From the NCBI GenBank assembly GCA_020438665.1, contig JAGQUE010000402.1, forward strand, positions 1 to 12,409: a stretch of DNA of 12,409 nt. The letters run 5' to 3'. Below, in pieces: positions 6,104-12,409 of this stretch. How positions within the stretch are numbered: the first letter of the stretch is position 1; each line of letters starts with the position of its first letter. The translations under genes and the position numbers were made by a program. The stretch comes from Nocardioidaceae bacterium. Its GTDB lineage: Bacteria; Actinomycetota; Actinomycetes; Propionibacteriales; Nocardioidaceae. The notes under the pieces were generated by a model, which was given only the letters and a program-made list of their open reading frames with translations, did no database searches and was not told where the DNA came from.

Positions 6104-9100
6104 TCAGTCACGGGTTGGGTCTCCGTCACCATGGAGACCTAGCTTCGCGACTACGTGGAGTGCTTGGTCCTGGCCCTTCTCGTTCTTGCTGGGCGTGAAC
6201 TCGACGATGGTGCCCACCTTGAGGTCCTTCATGCGAGTGGTTCCCGTCAGCCAGCCTGCCTGGAAGAAGACGTTGTTCGGGAAGTCCGGGTGGGCGATGA
6301 ATCCGTAGGTCTCACCGGCGTTGTGGACGGTCCCGCGCAAGCGTGCCTTAGGCGTGGGCCGGTCTAGGTCGGAGGCGACGCCGGGTGCAATGCGCTCCCG
6401 CAGGTCATCTGGAAGTCCGATGATCTGGTATTCGAGAGACCGCTGCGCTGCGGAACCGCGTAGGCCCTCATCCTCGGTGAGGCGCTGCACGGCGTCTGCC
6501 AACTGCTTCTCGGTTCCTTCGTCGGGTGCACATTGGCCCGCAGCCTCTAGGGCGGTCGTTGCTGCGCGGACGATCGCGTGAACGAGTTGCTCATCGGTGG
6601 AGTCTGCGAGATGCAGTTTCAGACCTGTCGCGACTCCGTCGAGGGCTCGACGCAGGGAGGCCGCAGCCGACCCGGCCTTGAGTTCGTCGGCGGCCCACAA
6701 GCGAAGGCAGTCGACGAGAGCGGTGGTCGCGATGCGCTTCGTCTTGACGGTCGGCGCCTGCTCGACGGCGGACTCGATCAGCGTGTAGCCCTCCGTGAAG
6801 CGACCCATCCAGGCGTAATAGTTCCCGAGCGGTAGACCAGTGTCGTAGCGATTGAAGTAGGCGTGCGTTTGCTCCGCCAGGTCGATGGCGCCTGTGATGT
6901 CTCGGACCGTTCGGGCCAGATGGGCAGCGTAGAAGTAGTCGACCCAGTAGCGCTGCTCGTCGGTGTCTGAGTATTCGCGAGCCGAGCGGTAGAGCGTGGT
7001 TGCCCTGGCTTCCTCTCGTCGCATGCTGGCTAGGAACGCGTCGACTCGATCCACCTCGAAGTACGTCGGATCGAGCGCACGGGCTCGGGCGACGGATGTG
7101 TCGGCCGCGTTCATGTCGCCGGCCTTGGCCTCTCGAAGTGCCTTCCGGAGGAGGTGTGCGACCGGACCGTCGTGGGGCGTGCGCTGGAACACGACGTTCG
7201 GGTCGAAGTAGCGCCCCGTCTCGGCGATCTTCTGCTGGTCGCGTTCATGGTCCTCCAGCAGGAGTCGTTCCCGCTGAAGGGTTCGCGTGAGCAGCTCCGA
7301 CTCCTCTGCAGGAGGCAGGAACGCGCGTGCCGTCGAAGAAAGGGCGAGGCGTTCGCGTTCGATGTCGTCGGCGACGTGTGACCGTACGACCAGGCTGGCT
7401 TGGACGAGCAGTTTGGTGGCCTCGCTGAACGCGTCGATGTCGATGTCGCTGACCACCGCGAGCTCCTGTACAGACACCGGCCGGTCTAGGGCACGCAGAA
7501 TGCTGAGGATGGTCTTCGAGTCAGGGCTGAGGCCGCCGACGACATTGCCGACGCAGTACTTCAACAGGTCGTCTTGATGATGAAGTACGTCGGCCAGTGG
7601 GCGTCCGTCGAGTACGGACAGGACGCACCAGCGGATCGCCAGGGGCGAGTAGCGAAGAAGACGTAGGGTCTCGTCGAGCTTCGTGTCGGACATGCCCGCG
7701 AGATCCGATCCCCGGTGTTCCGCGAAGGTCCTGAAGAGTTGTGCGGCACTGTGTGATTCGAGAGGCCCGACCGGCACCCGTCGTTCGAGGCTGCCGACTC
7801 CACGGCGGCTTGTGAAGAGAATCGTCGCCTCGGGAAGCGAGTCGGCGAACGCGACGACGTCGTCACCGAGCGTCGTCTCCATGTTGTCGACGACAATGAG
7901 CGCCCGCGCAGCACCGAACAGCGCCGCCAGGTCGGATGCGTCGCCTTCGAACTCCGGGTCCAGGAAGTGCCCCAAGTCGCCGGCGGCGCTCACGAGATCT
8001 CGGACCGAGTTGGACAGCGACTGGATGCCTCTCGCCGTCAGCGCCTCGTCCTTGAGAGTGGTCCACAGCACGTAATCGAATGGCGACTCGGGGTCGTCGA
8101 CGAGCCGGTAGGCGACCTCGACCGCCAATGCAGTTTTTCCGACGCCACCCTCTCCGATCAAAGTGATGATGCGTTCTCGGGGTGACTTCAGCAGTCGGAC
8201 GACCTCCTGGATCTGTGACTCGCGGCCCAACAGCCCTGTTTCGTCGAAGTCCGGCGCCGGAAGGTTGTGGAGAACTGAGTCAGGAAGGTCCGACCCGGCC
8301 CGGCGCCTGGGCTGCCAATCCGGTCGCTCGGCCAGACGTTCGGCCGCGGCAGCAGCACGGGGCGTCAGACCGGACAGGAAACCGCCAACGAACTCGGAAG
8401 CCTGTTCGAGATCTCCTGGCTGGAGAGGGCGACCCTTCATGATGCGATTTCGGGTCGGAAGAAACATCTCGAAGTCTACGAAGTTCTCCTCGAGCAGCTC
8501 CGCCAACTCCGTGGGCAGGTCGGCGATGTGCCGCAGCAGTACGTCGTAGGCCTCCTGCGGAAGGAGGAACGAAGCCAGTGAGCGTCCGCCCGTGACGTCG
8601 GAACCCTCCTGTCGTGCCAGAACCTTGCCATGATCCGGTCCCAGCACGGCTTCTGTTGGCAGCTGCCCGAGGAGAAGACGCTCGATGGACTGCCGGAGAT
8701 CCTCCTCCAGATTGTCGATGAGGTACTCGGCGCGCTCCCGCGATGAGATCGCAGACTCCTTGCCGAGCGGGTTGTGAGTAGCCGTGTCTAGAGATGCGCT
8801 CGGCAACACGGTCGGTGCACTGGACGCGACGCCGACGAGGGCTCTCGCAGAGCCCTTCGCCCCCTCCAACCGGCTGAACTCCACCCCGTCGAACCCCGCT
8901 CGTACGACTCCCGCGGACTCGACGATGTGCTTGGCCATGAGCACGGCCAACAGCGCACCTTGCTGCCGGAACCGGTAACCGGTGACCTTGTCAGGGAGCT
9001 CGGCTCGACTTCGATCCGCAGCAAGCATGGTGGCAAAGTCTTCGCCCGCCTTCGCCGCCGGAAGGTCAATTGACACAGTCTTCCCGCCGACACGCATCTC

Positions 9101-9517
9101 CCTTGGGCGACGCGGCAACTTCGGACGCGAATCGGTTCCCTTGAGGTTCCAGTAGATCTGACCGACGAGCCGGACACTCACCTCGCTCAGCGGCTTGGAC
9201 TTGTTCAGAGCCTTTCGCGTCGCAGGAACAGGGGCCGTCGCCACGAGCGCCGCGTACACCCGGTCAGCGAGCTTCTCCCGGTCCTCAACGTCGCCGAGCA
9301 GACCGGCGAGGGCCTCGGCAGCGAACGCCGGCATGGAGATGTCCGGCAGCCGGTCGTCCTCCAGGCTTTCGCTCTCGCTGAGACCGTAGCCCTTGGCCAG
9401 CTGGTCCAGGAAAGCCGCGACCACCACCACAGGGATGGCGCCTGATGGGTCCTGTCCGAGCACCTCATCGAGTGCACGCACAAGGTCGGGACCGATAGCG
9501 ATTGTGTCGTTGGGCAT
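6104..9517 (-). CDS. STAND NTPase with HEPN-like segment, NB-ARC core, helical repeats and C-terminal cold-shock-like domain
   Basis: The 1137-residue protein has an ATG start with a weak GGAG site very close to it. Residues 1-250 are mostly helical, with no effector I can name. Residues about 275-375 form a helical segment with T-R356-N-R-I-M-K361-GRPL, which resembles the HEPN RNase motif Rx4-6H with Lys in place of His. A LLGRE segment leads into the NTPase. This has Walker A GEGGVGKT (455-462), Walker B LIVVD544, a TSRR sensor (569-572) and an SPLA motif (P625) like the GxPLA of NB-ARC/AP-ATPases, followed by a winged-helix-like part. Residues about 780-1040 are alpha-helical and TPR-like, with Tyr/Ala-rich pairs. 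Residues about 1057-1125 resemble a cold-shock domain: RGTVHN, YGFI (1071-1074), VFF (1083-1085) and VEFTPSKNEKGQDQA. STAND proteins oligomerise on sensing a trigger, often in immunity. Here the C-terminus could sense RNA or ssDNA. The NYN nuclease gene is divergent from it, across a 187-bp region. Confidence 0.83.
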   Translation of the reverse strand: MPNDTIAIGPDLVRALDEVLGQDPSGAIPVVVVAAFLDQLAKGYGLSESESLEDDRLPDISMPAFAAEALAGLLGDVEDREKLADRVYAALVATAPVPATRKALNKSKPLSEVSVRLVGQIYWNLKGTDSRPKLPRRPREMRVGGKTVSIDLPAAKAGEDFATMLAADRSRAELPDKVTGYRFRQQGALLAVLMAKHIVESAGVVRAGFDGVEFSRLEGAKGSARALVGVASSAPTVLPSASLDTATHNPLGKESAISSRERAEYLIDNLEEDLRQSIERLLLGQLPTEAVLGPDHGKVLARQEGSDVTGGRSLASFLLPQEAYDVLLRHIADLPTELAELLEENFVDFEMFLPTRNRIMKGRPLQPGDLEQASEFVGGFLSGLTPRAAAAAERLAERPDWQPRRRAGSDLPDSVLHNLPAPDFDETGLLGRESQIQEVVRLLKSPRERIITLIGEGGVGKTALAVEVAYRLVDDPESPFDYVLWTTLKDEALTARGIQSLSNSVRDLVSAAGDLGHFLDPEFEGDASDLAALFGAARALIVVDNMETTLGDDVVAFADSLPEATILFTSRRGVGSLERRVPVGPLESHSAAQLFRTFAEHRGSDLAGMSDTKLDETLRLLRYSPLAIRWCVLSVLDGRPLADVLHHQDDLLKYCVGNVVGGLSPDSKTILSILRALDRPVSVQELAVVSDIDIDAFSEATKLLVQASLVVRSHVADDIERERLALSSTARAFLPPAEESELLTRTLQRERLLLEDHERDQQKIAETGRYFDPNVVFQRTPHDGPVAHLLRKALREAKAGDMNAADTSVARARALDPTYFEVDRVDAFLASMRREEARATTLYRSAREYSDTDEQRYWVDYFYAAHLARTVRDITGAIDLAEQTHAYFNRYDTGLPLGNYYAWMGRFTEGYTLIESAVEQAPTVKTKRIATTALVDCLRLWAADELKAGSAAASLRRALDGVATGLKLHLADSTDEQLVHAIVRAATTALEAAGQCAPDEGTEKQLADAVQRLTEDEGLRGSAAQRSLEYQIIGLPDDLRERIAPGVASDLDRPTPKARLRGTVHNAGETYGFIAHPDFPNNVFFQAGWLTGTTRMKDLKVGTIVEFTPSKNEKGQDQALHVVAKLGLHGDGDPTRD

Positions 9518-9544
9518 GTCTCCGATCGTGCCAGTCGAACCACC

Positions 9545-9558
9545 TTCGGACAGCCGAA
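9545..9558. repeat. Small inverted repeat near the STAND start
   Basis: TTCGG (9545-9549) and CCGAA (9554-9558) are separated by ACAG. It lies 28 nt upstream of the STAND start codon and just before the larger hairpins, so it could fall within the STAND promoter or leader. Confidence 0.35.
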
Positions 9559-9568
9559 AACGCGCTCA

Positions 9569-9645
9569 ACCGATGCCGACCCGTGCCGCGCCCTGCCGGG
9601 TCGGCATCGGTCGGCATTTCCAGGCTGGATGCCGACCGATGCCGA
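9569..9645. promoter_or_regulatory. Overlapping, mutually exclusive long inverted repeats between divergent STAND and NYN genes
   Basis: The first pair is ACCGATGCCGACCCG (9569-9583) and its perfect reverse complement (9597-9611), with a 13-nt loop. The second pair is TCGGCATCGGTCGGCAT (9601-9617) and its perfect reverse complement (9629-9645), with an 11-nt loop. The right arm of the first shares 9601-9611 with the left arm of the second, so only one hairpin can form at a time. The underlying unit ATGCCGAC or GTCGGCAT recurs in both orientations. The element ends 59 nt before the NYN ATG. It could be a switching leader RNA, a multi-site operator, or iteron-like repeats. Confidence 0.7.
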
Positions 9646-9704
9646 TGCGGACAGTTGGTCCGACCCGCCACCCAGCGGGGCAACCACCCGAGAGGAACCC
9701 AGTC

Positions 9705-10535
9705 ATGAAGAAGAGCGCCAGCATCAACTTCCGAGCCGCCGCCGGCCGCCCACGCCATGCGAAGACGCGCACTCATCGCCTGCCCATCTGCGCCGAGACG
9801 GGACTCGTCCGATACCGCGACCGGCACCAGGCCCGCGACGGTGTGAAGGTGCTAGCGACCGCCGGCACCCGCGCCAGCACCTTCGCGTGCCACGCCTGCA
9901 GCGGATTCCACACCGACGTCTCGGAAGCGACCCAGCCGGCTCCCAGCGGCCCGGTGGCCGCTCCAGTCGACTACTTCCAGACGTCCATGCCGTCGCGCAG
10001 GCGGCGCTACTTCCTGATCGATCTGGAGAACCCGACACGGGGTGCCAAGGCAACCTCAGATGAGGTCGCGAAGCTGTGGCGTCTCCTGAAGGAGCAAGCC
10101 CCTGGCATCGCTCCCGAGGACCACGTAGTCGTCGGGACGAGCCGAGCAGTCGCTGGCCGATACCGCCCCGTGGTGAGCGGGGAGAACGTGAAGTGGGTCG
10201 TCGGCGCGAACGCCAAGGATGGCGCCGACCGCGCTCTGCTCGCCGCGATCGATGTCCACAGCGTCGGGCGGCGATACGACGAGCTCGTCATCTTCTCCGG
10301 TGACAACGCCTTCACGCCGTTGGCGGTCAGCGCCAAGCGGCTCGGCCTGAGGGTCCACGTCATCACGGCCGAGCACCCCAGCGGCCGCTCGATGCTCTCG
10401 AGTGCACTCTCCGACGCAGCCGACATCCACACCGTCATCAGGCTGCGCGGCAAGTCTCAGCGACGGCAGGCCGTCTCGGCCGCCCGTGCGATGTCCGCAA
10501 CCTGGCGTCTCGAGAACCACACGCTCGCCGCCTGA
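9705..10535 (+). CDS. NYN-domain ribonuclease with N-terminal zinc-finger-like domain
   Basis: This 276-residue protein starts at ATG 9705, 8 nt after GAGAGGA; the open frame reaches further upstream, but only this start has a good site. Residues 27-72 (C29, YRDRHQARDG, C62-HA-C65-SGFH69) form a small Cys/His domain of the type seen in many actinobacterial mobile-element proteins, where ...RCxxCxGWH... follows a basic helix. Residues about 101-245 match the NYN fold of PIN-like metal-dependent RNases. They show FLID106-LEN, K171-DGAD175-RALLAAID183, and IFSGD200-NAF, the usual acidic positions. In the common SGDxDF motif the second Asp is Ala202, as in SGDGxF subfamilies. The protein therefore probably cleaves RNA in the cytoplasm. 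The tail is basic. It is divergent from the STAND gene and lies 18 bp before a small eight-cysteine protein with which it is likely co-transcribed. A toxin or antiviral effector role is inferred. Confidence 0.82.
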   Translation: MKKSASINFRAAAGRPRHAKTRTHRLPICAETGLVRYRDRHQARDGVKVLATAGTRASTFACHACSGFHTDVSEATQPAPSGPVAAPVDYFQTSMPSRRRRYFLIDLENPTRGAKATSDEVAKLWRLLKEQAPGIAPEDHVVVGTSRAVAGRYRPVVSGENVKWVVGANAKDGADRALLAAIDVHSVGRRYDELVIFSGDNAFTPLAVSAKRLGLRVHVITAEHPSGRSMLSSALSDAADIHTVIRLRGKSQRRQAVSAARAMSATWRLENHTLAA

Positions 10536-10553
10536 AGCAGAACGGAGAATGAG

Positions 10554-10781
10554 ATGAAGTTTCTGAGCAAGGTGTTCGGGTCCGGTGGCGGTGACGGCGG
10601 TGATGCCGACACGTTCACCTGCGACTCTTGTGGGGAGGAAGTCGACAGCGCCACAGTCGACAACATCTGGGATCTCTGCAACGACTGCTACGAGAACGGC
10701 GACAGTGCGACGAAGTACTGCTGCGGCATGATCTACGAAGAGGGCGAGACGACCTGCATGAGTTGCGGAGATCCGTTGTGA
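10554..10781 (+). CDS. Small eight-cysteine zinc-ribbon-like protein
   Basis: The 75-residue protein has an ATG start preceded by GGAG at 6 nt. After a short basic helix (MKFLSKVFG) and a Gly/Asp linker come C23-x2-C26, C42-x2-C45, C56-C57 and C68-x2-C71. These are enough ligands for two zinc sites, with CDSCG and CMSCG as typical zinc-ribbon knuckles. The body is acidic, so nucleic-acid binding is not obvious, and protein-protein contact is as likely. It starts 18 bp after the NYN stop and so is probably in the same operon. Its stop TGA overlaps a GTG (10778) in the frame of the lipoprotein gene. I do not recognise a named family. Confidence 0.72.
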   Translation: MKFLSKVFGSGGGDGGDADTFTCDSCGEEVDSATVDNIWDLCNDCYENGDSATKYCCGMIYEEGETTCMSCGDPL

Positions 10782-10821
10782 GCCGACAGCCGGTCCACCA
10801 GATTGTGTCGGAGCCCGCGAC

Positions 10822-10827
10822 TAGTTT
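10822..10827 (+). promoter_or_regulatory. -10-like box suggesting a leaderless lipoprotein mRNA
   Basis: TAGTTT lies 7 nt before GTG 10835, the spacing seen at leaderless actinobacterial genes, and no Shine-Dalgarno site precedes that GTG. The -35 region shows no clear consensus at the right distance. Confidence 0.35.
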
Positions 10828-10834
10828 GCGGCCC

Positions 10835-11632
10835 GTGAATATCTCCTTGCGCATCGCCGTGGCCCTCGCGGCAACCATGCTCCCGCTCACCGCCTGCGGG
10901 GCGGCCGACGACCCTGACAAGGCGGAATCCACGCCAGCGTCATCGCCGGGCGGGACCGTGCCGCAGAGCGAGGAGACCCAGGAGACTGAGGAGGCTGCGG
11001 TCGAGCCGTTGCCTTTCAACGCCTCTGGCCTACTGGGTGGTACCGCACGGCCACGCTTCAACGACGGAGAATCCGGTGAGGTCTCCGTTGTCCAGGTCGG
11101 TCCGCTCGACCCCGAGCAGGGGATCCTGCTGTTCGCGTTCCGGAACAACACGGCCGAGGGCATTTCGCACATCGACTGGACCGCGACCGCTCGCAGCGGT
11201 GGTTCCATCGTCGGGACTGGATCCAGCCAGGGCACCATCCCCGCCCAAGTCGCTCCCGGCGAGGTCGGGCTGGGCTACATCTTCTTCGAGAACGCCGGCG
11301 CGATCCCCGGCAACGCCGAGTACGAGTTCTCTGTCGAGACCAGCCCCGTCGACACGAGCTCCTACAACACCGCGCCCCTCACGGTCACGGAGGTGAACCT
11401 CGTCGGCCAGGCGATCGTCGGGTCCGCCACAAACCAGACCGGCGCCTCGACCGAAGGCCCGTACAGCGTCGCGATGTATTGCTTCGAAGGCAACGACCTC
11501 GCGTGGTACACCAGCTCGTTCACCGAGCAGGACGGTCCTATCGAGGACGGCGGCACTGCCACCTTCACCGTTGACCTCTATGGCGACACGTGCGCGAAGT
11601 ACGTCATCGGCGTCGATGGCTACTTCTCCTGA
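10835..11632 (+). CDS. Secreted lipoprotein with two similar FxLYD-like domains
   Basis: From GTG 10835 the protein has 265 residues. It begins with a lipoprotein signal (MNISLR, hydrophobic AVALAATMLP, lipobox LTAC with Cys21), so it should be lipid-anchored outside the cytoplasmic membrane. An acidic Ser/Pro/Glu linker (22-60) follows, then two beta-rich domains of about 90 residues. Each has a V.N.T-type strand, a hydrophobic pair and a P-G-E or D-G-G-T turn (FRNNTAEG ... APGEVGLGYIFF; SATNQTG ... DGGTATFTVDLYGDTC), like FxLYD-type domains. Two cysteines in the second could form a disulfide. An alternative start, GTG 10778, overlaps the previous stop and has GGAG 7 nt upstream. It would add 19 residues before the signal, which is long for a lipoprotein. 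The actual start decides whether this gene is coupled to the NYN operon or independent. Function unknown. Confidence 0.75.
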   Translation: MNISLRIAVALAATMLPLTACGAADDPDKAESTPASSPGGTVPQSEETQETEEAAVEPLPFNASGLLGGTARPRFNDGESGEVSVVQVGPLDPEQGILLFAFRNNTAEGISHIDWTATARSGGSIVGTGSSQGTIPAQVAPGEVGLGYIFFENAGAIPGNAEYEFSVETSPVDTSSYNTAPLTVTEVNLVGQAIVGSATNQTGASTEGPYSVAMYCFEGNDLAWYTSSFTEQDGPIEDGGTATFTVDLYGDTCAKYVIGVDGYFS

Positions 11633-11682
11633 GCGTCCGAACCGATTGGGCGGATTCCCAGAACCACCGCGCGACATCCGGG

Positions 11683-11688
11683 TAGCGT
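11683..11688 (+). promoter_or_regulatory. Possible -10 box before the basic membrane-protein gene
   Basis: TAGCGT fits TANNNT and lies 35 nt before GTG 11724, in the gap after the lipoprotein stop. The nearer ATG 11690 and GTG 11695 open other frames that do not match the protein-like frame. No -35 is apparent. Confidence 0.3.
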
Positions 11689-11723
11689 CATGCGGTGCAC
11701 CAGGTCGCGAGGGGGAAGCAGGA

Positions 11724-12409
11724 GTGGGGCGAGCTGATTCTCGTCGCCGAAGGCGCGACCTGGTGCGCGACGAGCTGCGCTACAAGCACAAGACCGTCCG
11801 CGTGCTCCGACGCCGACAGGCCAGCGTGCGGACTAAGTGGGAGGACCGCGGCTGGGAGTTCGAGGAACAGCGAGACCGCCGATTCCGCACCGACCTCGCG
11901 TTCAAGCGCGAACTGCCGAAACCGCGCTGGGGCTTGCGGATCGGATGCTCCCTCCTGGCTCTGGCCATCGTTGCCGGCCTCGTCGTCGGCGGCCTGCGGT
12001 ACCTCCCCCAGCACGAACCGACCGCCGCAGAACGGGCCCAGGCCGACGCCGCGGCCGCGCTCCGCGTACTTCGCGCCGGCGACCTACCTGCCCTCGAACC
12101 ACACCTGGCGGCCCATCGAGGCAACCGCGACTTCGCCTACTACTTCGCCTCCCAGGCGACCCCCCGCGACCTCGGAGACGCGCTGTCCACCGTCGCAGGC
12201 ACAGGTGACGCACAACTAGACGAGGCTGTCGACGCCCACGAGTACGACATCACCCTCACGGACCTGGCCGGCGTGCTCGCACTGGCCACCCACGGCACCG
12301 GCGCCCGCGCGCTGCCAACGGAATGGACCGACAACTTCGCGACAGCAACAACGACACCAGAGGTCCTCTACGGATCAGCCGAGCAGAACGCCGATGCTGA
12401 TGCTCAACA
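11724..12409 (+). CDS. Single-pass membrane protein with very basic N-terminus, 3' end outside window
   Basis: The frame of GTG 11724 stays open to the right edge (228 complete codons). The start is chosen because GGGGGAA lies 6 nt upstream; GTG 11763 is an alternative. The cytoplasmic part (about 1-70) is strongly basic (ADSRRRRRDLVRDELRYKHK, then TKWEDRGWEFEEQRDRRF) and could be partly coiled or bind nucleic acid. One hydrophobic segment (about 73-93, ending GLVVGGLRYL) would cross the membrane. The rest is an Ala/Asp-rich extracytoplasmic domain with ALRVLRAGDLPALEPHLAAH, RDFAYYFA and TTTPEVLYG. It resembles small membrane proteins found beside transfer genes in actinobacterial integrative elements, but that resemblance is from memory. 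Codon bias is extreme C/G-ending, like the left-edge toprim gene, suggesting both belong to the element backbone. Confidence 0.65.
   Translation, partial: MGRADSRRRRRDLVRDELRYKHKTVRVLRRRQASVRTKWEDRGWEFEEQRDRRFRTDLAFKRELPKPRWGLRIGCSLLALAIVAGLVVGGLRYLPQHEPTAAERAQADAAAALRVLRAGDLPALEPHLAAHRGNRDFAYYFASQATPRDLGDALSTVAGTGDAQLDEAVDAHEYDITLTDLAGVLALATHGTGARALPTEWTDNFATATTTPEVLYGSAEQNADADAQ

Noticed and set aside
6104..9517. TIR, nuclease or protease effector at the STAND N-terminus
   Set aside because: I looked for catalytic motifs in residues 1-430 and found none beyond the degenerate HEPN-like stretch.
9569..9645. CRISPR-like short repeats
   Set aside because: The copies are in alternating orientation, overlapping, and without spacers of uniform length, so this is an inverted-repeat element, not an array.
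11695..12219. 174-codon frame starting at GTG 11695 after a -10-like box
   Set aside because: Its product is Ser/Thr/Pro/Arg low-complexity. The frame of 11724 gives a membrane segment and ordered helices and runs to the window edge.

Overview
The window is high-GC DNA with GTG starts, strong Shine-Dalgarno sites and TANNNT-type -10 boxes close to start codons. This suggests an actinobacterium; the genus cannot be fixed by reading alone. It looks like the cargo section of an integrative or conjugative element or plasmid. The left edge carries the 3' end of a gene with a DnaG/toprim-like tail (1-506). The right edge carries the 5' part of a small single-pass membrane protein with a very basic N-terminus (from 11724). 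No tRNA, rRNA, CRISPR array, transposase or integrase was found.

Left cargo (507-4711, + strand): a structured non-coding stretch of about 360 bp, a NERD-nuclease/superfamily-1 helicase fusion (866-2716), and a protein made almost wholly of RCC1-type repeats (2837-4711). The repeats count as 13 whole units plus one unit split between the two termini, 14 in all. A non-coding convergent stretch with a strong hairpin follows (4712-5135).

Middle (5136-9517, - strand): a 258-residue protein combining an IF-2-N-like helical domain with two Cys/His clusters, and a 1137-residue STAND NTPase. The STAND protein appears to carry a HEPN-like segment whose catalytic His is replaced by Lys, then an NB-ARC-type ATPase core, a helical/TPR-like region, and a C-terminal cold-shock-like domain. 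That order is unusual and suggests a nucleic-acid-sensing or conflict (anti-phage type) protein.

Right cargo (9705-11632, + strand): divergent from the STAND gene and separated from it by 187 bp holding two long, overlapping, mutually exclusive perfect inverted repeats. It contains a NYN-type ribonuclease with an N-terminal zinc-finger-like domain, a 75-residue protein with eight cysteines 18 bp downstream, and a lipoprotein with two similar beta-rich domains.

Taken together, the NERD helicase, STAND/cold-shock protein and NYN nuclease resemble defence-island content between mobility-type genes. The STAND/NYN pair with its shared hairpin-rich control region (about 6104-10781) is the best candidate for an undescribed system. 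The individual domain calls rest on visible motifs; their cooperation is inference.
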